A stretch of 64,000 bases of DNA from Dastarcus helophoroides (Eukaryota > Arthropoda > Insecta > Coleoptera > Bothrideridae), in the NCBI GenBank assembly GCA_028583605.1, contig CM053328.1:34490722-34554721 (forward strand). Direction: 5' to 3'. How positions within the stretch are numbered: position 1 is the first letter of the stretch; each line of letters opens with the position of its first letter. Below, in pieces: positions 33,818 to 45,829 of the stretch. The translations under genes and the position numbers were made by a program. The notes below the pieces were generated by a model, which had not been told where the DNA came from, did no database searches, and worked only from the letters and a program-made list of their open reading frames with translations.

Positions 33818-36800
33818 CCCTAAGTCAGGGGTCGGCAAACTTTTAAACCGAAAGAGCCAAGCCGCAACAAAAAAGTTGATTTCGTGAATTTCAAAGAGCC
33901 ACAAATTTTTATTTTTGATTTTACATTTTATTTCAAAATTAAATCAGATAAATCAGACAAAATGTGGGACAGACAGAGACCTTCCTGACTCATGAAGTCA
34001 AACAAAAACATATTCAGCCCAAAAGACCTTTTATTTCTCGAAATTTAGACCTTTACTTCAAAATTTGCCTTTTTTTTTCCGCAATTTCGACTTTTTTACC
34101 TTTTTTAACTCTTCTCTATATTAGTCTTTTTTTTAATATCTATTTTGTTCCTATAATTACTTTTACCCCAAATCTTCCTTTGTTCTCAAAAAACGACTAA
34201 TTTGTGAAAGTGTTTACCTTTTTTTAATTCGACTTACTAGGAGATTCATCTTATTTCTCAAAAATTCTTCTTTTGTCGACTTTTTCTAATAAAAAAAAGT
34301 TGATTTCGTTAATTTCAAAGAGCCACAAATTTTTATTTTGATTTTACATTTTATTTCAAAATTAAATCAGATAAATTGGACAAAATATGGGACAGAGAGA
34401 GATCCTCCCTGACTCAGTGAAGTCAAACGAAAACATATTCAGTCCCAAAAGACCTTCTATTTCTCGAAATTTGGACCTTTAGCTTCAAAATTTGCCTTTT
34501 TTTCGCAATTTCGACCTTTTTAACTCTTCTCTATATTCGTCTTCTTTTTAATATATATTTTGTTCCTAAAATTACTTTTACCCCAAATCTTCCTTTCTTC
34601 TCAAAACACGACAATTTGTGAAAGTGTTTACCTTTTTTTCAATTCGACTTACTGGGAGATTCGTTTTAATTCTCAAAAATTCTTTTTTTGTCAATTTTTG
34701 TAATGAAAAAGTAAAAATTTGAAGAAATTGAAAATGTTAAGTAAGATAGTTTTTGAAGATTTCGACCTTTTTTCAAAGTTTTTTTTTCGAAATTTAGATC
34801 TATTCTCAAATTTCACTTTTTTTCCAAAATTACATTTTTTCGACTTTGTACTAAATTGAGGATTTTTCTAGAACTTTCTACATTCGTTCTAAAATTTGTC
34901 CTTTTACCAAATTTCAGAATTTTTCCCAAAATTGACTTTACTAAACATTTAATCTTTTATTTATTTTCTACAAATTTGTAACTTGTTTCGTAAAATTCGG
35001 TTTTTTTTTCGAAATTTCGACTTTTAAAATTCGACATTTTATTGTTTCTACAAACTGCGATTTTTTTGATGAAATTTATCTACAAATTTTCAAAGTGACT
35101 TAATCTCAAAATTTGACTTTCTCTGGAAAATTTTGACCTTCAATACTTTTCTCGAAATTTCTGTATTCTTTTAAAATTCGTCCTTTTTCCAAATTAGGCC
35201 ATTTTACCCAAATATTAACTTTAACTAAACATTTAAACTTTCATTTATTTTCTTTAAATTTGGACTTATTTCGCAAAATCAGGTTTTTTTCAAAATTTTG
35301 ACTTTCAAAATTCGACATTTTATTTTTTTTGAAAGCTGCGATTTTTTCGACGAAATTCGTCAATTTTCAAAATGTTCGACTTAATGTCAAAATTTGATTT
35401 TTTTCTTAAAATTTGTCCTTTCTTTAAAGGTCAACATTTTTCTCGAAACTGGAAATTGTATCAACATTATCTTTTCTTTCGAAATTATTTTACCAATTCT
35501 ATTAAAATTCGAATTTATCTAAACATTTGGTTTTTTTTAATTCGTCTTGTTCTCGAAATTTCAATTTATTCTCAAAATTTAGTTTTCTCTGAAAAATTGC
35601 AAATTTTTATTTTCTTCTTCTCTGAAAAACTTTGACTTCTAAAAAAATTCGACAATTTTTTTTAAGCTTTTAATTTTTTACTCTTCTCGAAATTTTACAA
35701 TTTTTCACAAAATTTAAATTTGTCTAAACATTTCAAGTTTTTAAATTTGTTCTGCGAATTTTAATCTATTGTCAAAATTCGAAGTCAATTTTCTGAAATT
35801 TTGCTTTTTTTGAGATATTTTGCTTTTATTGAGATCTTTTGACGAATTCACTTTTTCTCGAAATCTGTTTATTTTAAAATTAAGCTTTTTTGGAAATTTT
35901 AATCTTTATTTCGAACGAAATTCATCTATTTTGAAATCTCAAAATTTGATTTTTTTCATTAAATTTGACTTTCTTTGGGAAATTTTGACCACTTGTTTTA
36001 CAATTCAATACTTTTCTCGACACTGGAAGTTTTATCGACATTCTCTTTTCTTTCGAATTTATTTTACCAATTTTCTTAAAATTCGAATCTATCAGAAAAT
36101 TTGTATTTTTTTAAATCGTTTTGTTCTAAAAATTTCAAAAATCTCTTTTCAAAATTTCAAATTTCTTCTCAAAATCTAAATTTCTCTGGAAGATTGCAAA
36201 TGTTTTGTCGAAATTTCGAGTTTTTGTTAAAGCTATAGCTCTTTCCTTCAAATTTTTCCTAAAATTTGACTTTTCTCTTCTCTGAAAATCTTCGAACTTT
36301 TTAAAGCTTAATAATTTTTTTAGGCTTTAAGTTTATTTTTACAATTCCTCTTTTTTTTACAGTCTTTCAAAAATGTCAAATTTTTCTAAAAATTTCAGGT
36401 TTTCAATTTGTTCTGGGTTTCAATCTATTGCCGAAATTTGACGTTTTTTTTTTCTAAAATTTTACCCTTTTTTGTGAATTTTTGGTAAATTCATTTTTCT
36501 CGAAATCTCTTCTTTTTTCCCAATTTTTTCGAAATCCTTTCCTTTTTTCTCAAATTTTTCAGTCTCTTTTTTCCCAATTTTAGCGAAATCTCTTCCTTTT
36601 TCTCCAAATTCGTATTTTTTTCTGGAAGTTGTAGCTTTATTTCGAATTTTGATATTTGCTGTTTCTGCAAATTTAGATTTTTTTCTCACAAAAGTAATTC
36701 AACTGTTTTTCACGAGATTTCAAGGCTGTAGAAAATTTACAAATGAAAAATTAAAAATCATGGGAAACATATTTTTTAGCAATATCGACTCCCCAAATTA

Positions 36801-37112
36801 GTCTTTTTCTAGAAATTTCAAATTTCATGTGTTTTTTTCAAAATTTTACTACAAATTAATCAAAAATTTCGGAAAATACACTTCTTGAAATCCTAACTTT
36901 TGTGTCAAAATTTAAGTTAACGTAAAAATTCTTAGAAAAGTATTTTTGGAAATTTCGAATTCTTCAGGTCACTTGTTTAATGAGTGCTTATTTTCTGCAT
37001 GTCTAGCTTTTATTTTTTTATTTTTTTAGGGGAATTTAAAGAGCCGCAAGTTGTCTTTTAAAAGAGCCGCATGCGGCTCGCGAGCCGCGGTTTGCCGACG
37101 CCTGCCCTAAGT
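33818..37112. mobile_element. Non-autonomous hAT transposon, 3.28 kb, with 8-bp target site duplication
   Basis: The element (33826-37104) begins CAGGGGTCGGCAAAC and ends GTTTGCCGACGCCTG, giving 15-bp terminal inverted repeats with one mismatch. It is flanked on both sides by the identical 8-mer CCCTAAGT (33818-33825 and 37105-37112), the duplication length expected of hAT elements. Subterminal GAGCC/GGCTC motifs (gagccgcatgcggctcgcga near 37063) are typical of one widespread hAT group. The interior has no transposase: it is filled with AAATTTCGACTTTT-type repeats and an approximately 424-bp direct duplication near the left end (33875 onward with 34299 onward). It inserted about 170 bp after the yellow-family gene. 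Confidence 0.92.
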
Positions 37113-38025
37113 GAACGAAACTTATGGGGACTCATGTCAATAGTGGCCTTGCTCCAGTCAGGTCATGCAAGGCATGTCGTAGTTTCTTTACACGGTTTTT
37201 ATTAACTAGCTCTCTTGTCTGTGATTAAAAAATAATCTCAATCGACATTTGACATTGATATGTATCTGACAGTTGTACAAATTTTGTAATCGAATTTAAA
37301 CTAACTTCCCGATGAGCTGAAGACTTAAAACTCTAAACTCAGAACTGGAGGATAATGCAATATTTTAATTCAATCATGACATTCCAAAAAACTTAAAATT
37401 AAAACCTAATTCCGAACTACTATTTTCGAAAATTTGAATGTGAACTAGAGAAATCAAATTTATTCTGAAAATGTATATTTTAAAACTCAAAATTATTGAA
37501 ATGATATTGATTTTTTTGAAAAATTTTTGATTTAATCTCAAAATGTATGTACCTATATTATGAATTTTTCAAAATTCAAATATTTTCTGCAACTTAAACC
37601 ACAATCCATTTTTTCTACAGATTTTACCTTTTTTTTTTTGTATCGGCTTCAATTATTAAATTTAGTCTTTGCACTGAATTTCGAATATAGATTAGAAAAT
37701 TAAAAAGATTTTTATTTAAAATTCTAGGATACATTTGAGGGTTTTTTGCAGAAAGGTACCAACGCACAAATTCCTAAGAATCATATAAAAATATTAGATT
37801 TTTCGCTCTATATAGTTTAAATGAAGTCACAATTTTTGATTTGATGCAAAAAAGAACCAAGCACCATCTATTAGCCAAAGAATCGATCAGCTAAATTAGT
37901 TGGGTAGGTCAGTAACCTGCAGAAGGTGCCCAAGTGGTTTGTTGTTCCCTTCCTGCAAAGTAAAAGTTAATAATATTTAATATTTTCATAGAATTAGCTT
38001 AAGGAAGATACAGCCCAAGCATTTA
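37113..38025. other. Unassigned sequence between hAT element and satellite
   Basis: Moderately A+T-rich and mostly non-repetitive in the window. No coding sequence, RNA gene or element end is recognised. Confidence 0.35.
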
Positions 38026-41000
38026 ATCAAAAACTGAGGGACTTTTCCCAGAAATTTCCCATTTTTTCAATTTTAAATTCATCCTTTCCTTGAAATTTCG
38101 ACATTTTCGCAAAATATCGACTTTTTTTTCGAAAGTTTTTCTTTTTCACATTGGTTTCTTTTAAAGTCTTCGAATTGATTATTAAAAATAGACTTCTTTC
38201 GTGAAAATTTGAGTTTTTCAAAATTTTGAATTTTTATTTTAAAATTTTCGTTTTTTCTTTCTCAAAATTTTATGATTTCTCAAACTAGATTTTCCTGAAA
38301 ATTGCGACCTTTTCAAATCTTTATTTCTGCTGTCTTTTTTTCGCAAATTTCGATTTGTTTTTCTTTTAAATTCGTCCTTTCCTTAAAATTTTGACATTTT
38401 TGCAAAATATGGACTTTTTTTTCGAAATTTTTCAATTTTCACATTTGCCTCTTTTATTTGAGTCTTTAAATTTAATTATTAAAAATCGACTTCTTTTGTG
38501 AAAATTTGACTTTTCAAAATTTTGAATTTTTTATTTTAAAATTTTCGTTTTTTTCTCAAAATTTTATGACTTCTCAAAACTAGATTTTTTTAAAAACTGG
38601 TACTTTTTCAAATGAAAATTTCTGCTTTGTATTTTTCTCGCCAATTTCAATTTGTTTTTCTTTTAAATTCGTCCTTTCCTTAAAATTTCGACATTTTCGC
38701 AAAATATAAACTTTTTTTTCGATATTCTTCCTTTTTTACATTTGCCTCTTCTAATTGAGTCTTCGACTTCATTTTTAAAAATGGACTTCTTCTGTGAAAA
38801 TTTGACTTTTTCAAAATGTTGACTTTTTATTTTAAATTTTTCGTTTTTCTTTCTCAAAATTTTATGATTTTTTAAACTAGGATTTTTCTGAAAATTGCGA
38901 CCTTTTTAAATCCGGATTTCTGTTTTGTCTTTTTTTCGAAAATTTCGTCCTTTCCTTAAAATTTCGACAATTTCGCAAAATATCGACTTTTTTTCGAAAT
39001 GTTTTCATTTTCACATTTGCCTCTTTTATTTGAGTCTTCAAATTTATTATTAAAAATTGACTTATTTTGTGAAAATTTGACTTTCCAAAGTTTTGAATTT
39101 TAATTTTAATATTTTCGTTTTTTTTTCTCAAAAGTTTTACGACTTCTCCAAAATTAGATTTTTTAAAAATTGGTACATTTTTAAATGCAAATTTCTGCTT
39201 TGTATTTTTCTCGTAAATTTCGATTTGTTTTTCTTTTAAATTCGTCCTTTCCTTAAAATTTCTAAATTTTCGCAAAGTATCGACTTTTTTTCGAAATTCT
39301 TCCTTTTTTACAACATTTGCATCTTTTATTTGAATCTTCGAGTTTATTTTAAAAGAAAAGACTGCTTTGTGAAAATTTGACTTTTTCAAAATGTTGACTT
39401 TTTATTTTAAATTTTTCGTTTTTTTTCTCATAATTTTATGATTTTTTAACTAGATTTTTTGAAAATATCGACTTTTTTAAATGCGGATTTCCGCTTTGTC
39501 TTTTTTCTCGCAAATTTCGATTTGTTTTATTTTAAATTCGTCCTTTCATTAAAATTTCGACATTTACGCAAAAAACCGACTTTTTTTTTCAAAAATTTAT
39601 CATTTTCACAACATTTGTCCCTTTTATTTGAGTCTTCGCATTTGTTATTAAAAATCGACTTCTTTTGTGAAAATTTGACTTTTCAATATTCTGAATTTTG
39701 ATTTTAAAATTTTCGTTTTTTCTCAAAATTTTATGATTTCTTAAGACTAGATTTTTTTGAAAATTGCTACTTTATTAAATCCAAATTTTTGGTTTGTCTT
39801 TTTCTCGCAAATTTCGATTTGTTTTTCTTTCAAATTCGTCCTTTCCTTAAAATTTCGACATTTTCGGAAAATATCGACTTTTCTTTTCGAAAATTTTCCA
39901 TTTTCACATTTGCTTCTTTTATTTGAGTCTTCGCATTTGTTATTAAAAATCGACTTCTTTTGTGAAAATTTGACTTTTCAAAATTTTGAATTTTTATTTT
40001 AAAATTTTTGTTTTTTTAATCAAAATTTTATGACTTCTTAAACTAGATTTTCCTGAACATTAAGCCTTTTTAAATCCGATTTTTTGCTAGGTCTTTTTCG
40101 TGCAAATTTCGATTTGTTTTTCTTTCAAATTCGCCCTTTCCTTAAAATTTCGACATTTTCGCAAAATATCTACTTTTTTTTTCGAAAATTTTCCATTTTC
40201 ACTATATTTGCCCCTTTTATTTGAGTCTTCAAATTTATTATCAAAAATCGACTTCTTTTGTGAAAATTTGACTTTTCAAAATTTTGAATGTTTATTTTAA
40301 AATTTTCGTTTTTCTTTCTCAAAATTTCATGTTTTCCTAAAACTAGATTTTTTGAAAATTGCGATTTTTAAATCCGAATTTCTGCTTTGACTTTTTCTCG
40401 CAAATTTTGATTTGTTTTTCTTTTAAATTCGTCCTTTCCTTAAAATTTCGACATTTTCGCAAAATATCTACTTTTTTTTGAAAATTTCCTATTTTTACAA
40501 CATTTTTATTTGAGTCTTCGAATTTATTATCAAAAATCGACTTATTTTGTAAAAATTTGACTTTTCAAAATTTTCAATTTTTATTTTAAAATTTTTGTTT
40601 TTCTTTCTCAAAATTTTGACTTCTCAAAACTAGATTTTTTGAAAATTGCGACTTTTGTAAATCCGAATTTCTGCTTTGACTTTTTCTCGCAAATTTCGAT
40701 TTGTTTTCCTTTTAAATTCGTCCTTTCCTTAAAATTTCGACATTTTCGCAAAATATCTACTTTTTTTTGAAAATTTCCTATTTTTACAACATTTTTATTT
40801 GAGTCTTCGAATTTATTATCAAAAATCGACTTATTTTGTAAAAATTTGACTTTTCAAAATTTTCAAGTTTTATTTTAAAATTTTTGTTTTTCTTTCTCAA
40901 AATTTTGACTTCTCAAAACGAGATTTTTTGAAAATTGCGACTTTTGTAAATCCGAATTTCTGCTTTGACTTTTTCTCGCAAATTTCGATTTGTTTTTCTT

Positions 41001-41640
41001 TTAAATTCGTCCTTTCCTTAAAATTTCGACATTTTCGCAAAATATCTAGTTTTTTTTGAAAATTTCCTATTTTTACAACATTTTTATTTGAGTCTTCGAA
41101 TTTATTATCAAAAATCGACTTATTTTGTAAAAATTTGACTTTTCAAAATTTTCAATTTTTATTTTAAAATTTTTGTTTTTCTTTCTCTAAATTTTGACTT
41201 CTCAAAACTAGATTTTTTGAAAATTGCGACTTTTGTAAATCCGAATTTCTGTTTTGACTTTTTCTCGCAAATTTCGATTTGTTTTTCTTTTAAATTCGTC
41301 CTCTCCTTAAAATTTCGACATTTTCGCAAAATATCTACTGTTTTTTTCGAAAATTTTCCATTTTCACAACATTTGCCCCTTTTTTTGAGTCTTTAAATTT
41401 ATTATTAAAAATCGACTTCTTTTGTAAAAATTTGACTTTTCAAAATTTTGAACGTTTATTTAAAATTTTCGTTTTTCTTTCTCAAAATGTTATGACTTCT
41501 TAAAACTAGATATTTTTTTACTGCTACTTTTTTAAATCCAAATTTCTGCTTTGTGTTTTTCTCGCAATTTTCGATTTGTTCTTCAAAATTGGCGTTTTCC
41601 TCAAAATTTGGTCGATATTTTGAATAAAAGGAGGACATTT
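38026..41640. repeat. Satellite array, about twelve copies of a 276-298 bp monomer
   Basis: The landmark cctttcctt (variants included) recurs at about 38083, 38376, 38673, 38949, 39246, 39542, 39840, 40135, 40433, 40722, 41011 and 41300. Each monomer carries, in order, a 'ttaaaatttcgacattttcgc' block, a 'catttgcctcttttatttga' block, 'aaaatcgacttcttttgtga', 'tttatgacttctcaaaacta' and 'ctcgcaaatttcgatttgtt'. The last three full monomers (40433-41300) are 289 bp each and nearly identical, while those at the left edge are more diverged. A degenerate final unit runs to about 41640. Confidence 0.9.
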
Positions 41641-43055
41641 GGAAACATATACTTTTGAAATTTTAGGATTTTTGTAAAAAACGCAAACGAGAATGTTTTC
41701 TGTTTTTGATAATTTCGACTTCTTAAATTGTTTTCCAGATTCATCGATTTTTTTAAGAAAAAGTAAAAATTATTAAAAATATTATTTTGAAAATTTCGAA
41801 TCTTTGTAAAAGGGCAAAAATTTGGAGAATTTCATTTGAACATTTCAACGGTCTTTTCAATCCAACTTTTTAGAAATTCCAATAGGATTCTCATTTGAGA
41901 TTAATCTCAGTATTAGGAGGGGGCACTTGTCTTCTTCTAACTAAAGCATTCAAGATCAAATAAATTATTCATCCAACAAATTATGACCTTTTGTCGAAAC
42001 TCGTCCACTTTTCGAAATTCCAAAAAAATAAGAAATTTTGACGTTTTGTCAAAATTTTTCGAAATTCCAACAAAATTCATGCTTTCTCTGCTAAATTTCG
42101 AGTTTTTACTAAATTTCGACTTTTCCAGAAACTTTAATCTTTGTCTCGTAATTTCAATTTTTTTGTTTTGAAGTTTCGATCCATTTTCGAAATTTTGCAT
42201 ATTTTTATAATTCGATTTTGGTTTTGGAAATTTCGATTTTTTACGCGAAATTCGTCTTTTTTCCAAATTTCCAATTTTGTTAAGATAAGTCTCTTTTCCG
42301 AATTTTGATTTTATCTCAAAATCCGATATTGCATGTTACTGAAAATTTCAACTTTTCCCCGAAATTTTCTCCAAATTTAGATTTCGTCGTCTTTTTATAA
42401 ACTGTTTTCAAATTTTCATAAAATTTAACTTTCTGTGCAAAATTTTCTTTTTTTCTCGAAATTTCTTTTTTTCCTTGAAATTATGTTCCAAAATTAACTT
42501 TTGAGAGTAGATTAAGCTTAAAAAAAATTTGTGTTTTTCTCGAAATTCCGCTTTTTTTAGAAATTCGATTTTGTTTAAAATCAACTTTTTTTTAAACTCT
42601 CAACTTAATAACAAACTCCCATCCTTTATGTTACTGGAAATGTCAACTTCATCCTTTTTTTTCCAAATTTAGATTTATTTCAAAATTCGTCTTTTCATAA
42701 ACTATTATTCTCAGAATTTGACTATTTTCTGTTCTCAAAACTTCGTCTTTTTTTCGAAATTATATCCCAAAGGCCATAATAGGGTTGTTGTTTGCGAGTG
42801 AGATCTTTAAAAAATATCGTCTTTTTCTTGAAATTTCGCATTTTTTTTTCATAATTTATTTCTGATTTTGGAAATTACGATTATTTTACTCCAAATTTAT
42901 CTTTTTTCAAAATTTTAATATTCTCCTCAGAATTAAGTTTTTTTAGATTATCTGATTCCTTATGTTGCTGGGAATCTCAACTTTCCACCAAATTCGTCAT
43001 TTGCTTCAAATTTGGATTTTTTAAAAATTCATTTTTTTATAAACTATTATTTTCA
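41641..43055. repeat. A+T-rich degenerate TCGAAATTT field
   Basis: TTTCGAAATTT units with T-runs. A short G-rich piece (ttaggagggggcacttgtct near 41913) resembles the G-rich element ends at 4960, 53850 and 57070. Marginal block duplication is visible around 42400-42780. No gene. Confidence 0.55.
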
Positions 43056-43285
43056 ATAAGTTTGGTGGAACGGACTGGTCCTTGGTTATCTTCAAAAATT
43101 GAAAAACAGAACTTCCCCTGAAACCAAGAAAGATTATAAAACACAACAAACGTTGCGCTAACGCGTTTCGACAGTATCTCTCTGAAGATGGCAGCTTGGC
43201 TGTCGAAACGCGTTAGATCAACGTTTGTTGTGTTTTTTAATCTTTCTTGGTTTCAGGGGACAAGTTCTGTATTTCAATTATTTTC
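43056..43285. repeat. Hammerhead-like palindromic cassette (right core intact, left core truncated)
   Basis: The left outer end (ggtggaacggactggtcc) and left arm run to 43173, where the left stem is cut (gtttcgacag directly joined to tatctctctg). The right core, 43178-43218, keeps CTCT, CTGAAGA, T, ggcagc-ttg-gctgtc (one G-U pair), GAAAC and gcgttagat. Confidence 0.8.
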
Positions 43286-43820
43286 AAAATTTGACCATTT
43301 TCGTAAAATTCTACTGTCTGTGCAAAATATCCATTTTTTCTCGAAATTTCGTATTTTTGCTCGAAATTATGCTTCAAAGGCATAATAGGATTAACATTTA
43401 CAAGCGGATTAAACTTTAAAAAAATCGTCCTTTTCTTAAAATTTCGAATTTTTTCATAATTCGATTTGTTTTTGGAAATTTCGATTTGTTTACTTGAAAT
43501 TGTTTTTTTTTTCAAAATTCCAATATTTCCTCAGAACAGCTTTTATTCAAAATTTCGAGTTTATCTCAAATTCCGATTTTACTAGAAATCCCAGTTTTTA
43601 CCCGAAATTCGTTCTTTTCCCCAAAAGATTCTTTTTTCAAAATTCGTCTTTTCATAAACTGTTCCCAAAATTGACTATTTTCGTAAAATTTTATCTTCTG
43701 TCTCAAATTTCCATTTTTTCTCGAAATACATCTTTTTTCGAAATTTTGATCATTTTTTGAAAATCCCACTTTTTTTTATTTCGACTTTATTTGCCGACCT
43801 TTTTCGGAAAATTTGACATC
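43286..43820. repeat. A+T-rich degenerate TCGAAATTT field
   Basis: A field of TTTCGAAATT motifs between two cassette copies. Parts resemble 42690-43050 (ttttttctcgaaatt, cataataggatt). No gene. Confidence 0.5.
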
Positions 43821-43824
43821 CTCT

Positions 43825-43935
43825 GCAAACACGTTAGAGCAACCTTTGTTGTGTTTTTTAATCTTTCTTGGTTTCAGGGGACAAAATTTGTATTTCAATT
43901 TTTGAAGATAACCAAGGACCAGTGCGTTGCACCAA
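43825..43935 (+). repeat. Cassette right arm lacking the stem II region
   Basis: Begins in the middle of the arm (acgttagagcaacctttgtt), then aatctttcttggtttcagg and the outer end gataaccaaggaccagtgcg to the GGTGCAACG-like terminus. The CTGAAGA-stem II half is missing. Confidence 0.75.
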
Positions 43936-44717
43936 AATTGAAAAAATAGAATCTCTTTAAAAATATTGCCTTGTTTTCAAAAAATTTTGATTTAACCGCA
44001 TTTAAATTTATCCAAATTTGGAATTTAATCACAAAGGTTGGTATTAACATATTTTGCCTATTAGCATTTTTTGAAATTTGGCGTATTTCGGAGAAGTTTG
44101 TGTTTCTGTTTAGAATTGGAATAGATCTTCTTATTCTTCTTTTTCTTTTATTTAGGTCTAAACCTGCTTCTCTTCACGAATTTTATGATGTTTTTGTTGG
44201 GGTAGAGTTGGAATAGATCATTTTACAAATTATGCGAGATTTGGAATTTTTTCTGGTAACTTCATGCACACTTTTTTCCTGAAATTTCAACTCAAAAACG
44301 AATTTATTTCCAAATTGTTCCTTCAATTTTGAAATTCCGAATTTGTTCCCAAACGTAAGAGTTTAATTTGAGTTTCTATAAAACTTCGAATACTTTTTTC
44401 GAATTTTTAATTTTAAACTGAAAACATTGTTAAAAAAGACATTCATTTTGCATGTTGCGGTACATATTATGGGATCAACATTGCTAAGGCTCCCGAAAAT
44501 TGTGAGAACAATACCTTCTAAAAGTAAATCTCATGCCCTCAACCCATAGCCCTTTATTTACTTTCATGCTTTGGGAGATCGATTGTGAATCGTAAAATAT
44601 TCAAACAGATTCTTAAAGAATAAAATAAATCAAGTCAAAGTAAATATTGAAACAAGTCTTCCGTTGCTCCTGTTTCGAATAGAAATGTTTGCTTACTTCA
44701 TGTTATTGAATTGGATT
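43936..44717. other. Transition to unique sequence
   Basis: A+T-rich at first, becoming balanced after about 44460. It contains the 3' flank of the candidate minus-strand exon below. No other gene is seen. Confidence 0.35.
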
Positions 44718-44801
44718 TTTATTTGACCTAAAGCCCCCGTCGACTTAGAACGTGATCGATACATCATCGAACGTGGGGTTGTACTTCACAATCTGAGAAA
44801 C
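44718..44801 (-). CDS. Candidate terminal coding exon with poly(A) signal
   Basis: On the minus strand a plausible splice acceptor (ggccatttcag) is followed by VSQIVKYNPTFDDVSITF and a stop at 44745-44747. An AATAAA lies about 22 bases further on (44718-44723). The frame is also open upstream of the acceptor to 44978 (LNYKNVRP and similar), so the acceptor is only one option. I do not recognise the protein. Support comes only from the acceptor-stop-AATAAA order in a unique, non-repetitive island. Confidence 0.3.
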
Positions 44802-45645
44802 CTGAAATGGCCTACGGTAGCACAAGGTAATAAAAGAAATTGCCGCAAACCTTTTAGTTTTGGTAATAGGGCGGCTATTGTTAAACGGGGTCGGTCTTAC
44901 GTTCTTGTAGTTTAGGGTGAAAATTGAAACTAGAATAATTGGCCTACTTGCTTTGAAGTTTAGGCATATTTGCCGCATTTGGTCCGATCGGATTTTACAA
45001 CATTATAAAACAGTATAATCTGACCTCAACAGGGGGCAAAAATATTTTCGAACCGCGATATTTTTATAGTTTTATTAGGGAGAAATTTCTGCTAGGGTCG
45101 TAAATATGGATTGCTTTTAGGACATTTTTAGTTTTATGGATGAGAACCAATTTCTCGTAGACCGCCACTGAAATCGATTTTCAGCTGTTAAGATATCGGG
45201 AAGTGTCATATAACTAATTCATGTTTCTATCCGACTTGAAGGGGATTTTAGATCATCTAAACTAAACAACTAATTCCTTCGACGCATAGACTTATTGTTC
45301 AAACTTACACCCCTTTACGTTCGATCTGTTGCTTTACTTATTTAGAACTTCCCTAACAAACTTCTGCTACTGTCGATAGCATAGATTTAATCCGAGGTTC
45401 TAATCAAGATAGTGAATTGAGAATTCACCCCATGTTGACTTTCAAAGCTTATATTTGGTAAACCATAACTGAATATGAACTTTTGTTTCAATGTTTAATG
45501 TTCTTTAAAACAAGGTTCTGTTTTGTCATCACAATTCAGAGTTTTCTTTCTTTCTTCTTTATATATTTTTTAAATTGTCGACTTAAACTTTCGCTTTTCC
45601 AAAGATTTTGCCTTCCATTGGAAACTTTATTAAAAATTTCCTATT
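44802..45645. other. Unique island
   Basis: Non-repetitive sequence of balanced composition. Apart from the upstream extension of the candidate exon on the minus strand, no exon, RNA gene or element is recognised. Confidence 0.35.
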
Positions 45646-45647
45646 TG

Positions 45648-45810
45648 GTGGAACGGACTGGTCCTTGGACTGATTATCGTCAAAAACTGAAATACAAATC
45701 TTAGTCTCCTAAAACCAAGAAAGATTAAAAAACACACAACACAACAACGGTTGCTCTAACGCGTTTCGATAGACAAGCTATCATCTTCAGAGTGATACTC
45801 ATATCTCTCT
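45648..45810 (-). repeat. Hammerhead-like cassette, left arm with core
   Basis: Outer end ggtggaacggactggtcc, then an aaaaccaagaaagatt block and a core at 45754-45794. On the minus strand it reads CTGAAGA, T, gatag-cttgt-ctatc, GAAAC, gcgtt, AGAG. Stem II uses U-A where other copies have C-G. The stem I partner is CACT instead of CTCT. Confidence 0.8.
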
Positions 45811-45829
45811 CCTCAAGCATCATCATTAA

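Noticed and set aside
38877..39389. Longest open frame in the 290-bp satellite (170 codons, Lys/Asn/Phe-rich, minus)
   Set aside because: It runs through tandem satellite monomers and changes with each indel. The composition is that of A+T-rich DNA and the frame is not kept between monomers.
38026..41640. CRISPR-like regular repeats
   Set aside because: Repeats are contiguous 290-bp satellite monomers without unique spacers in a eukaryotic genome.
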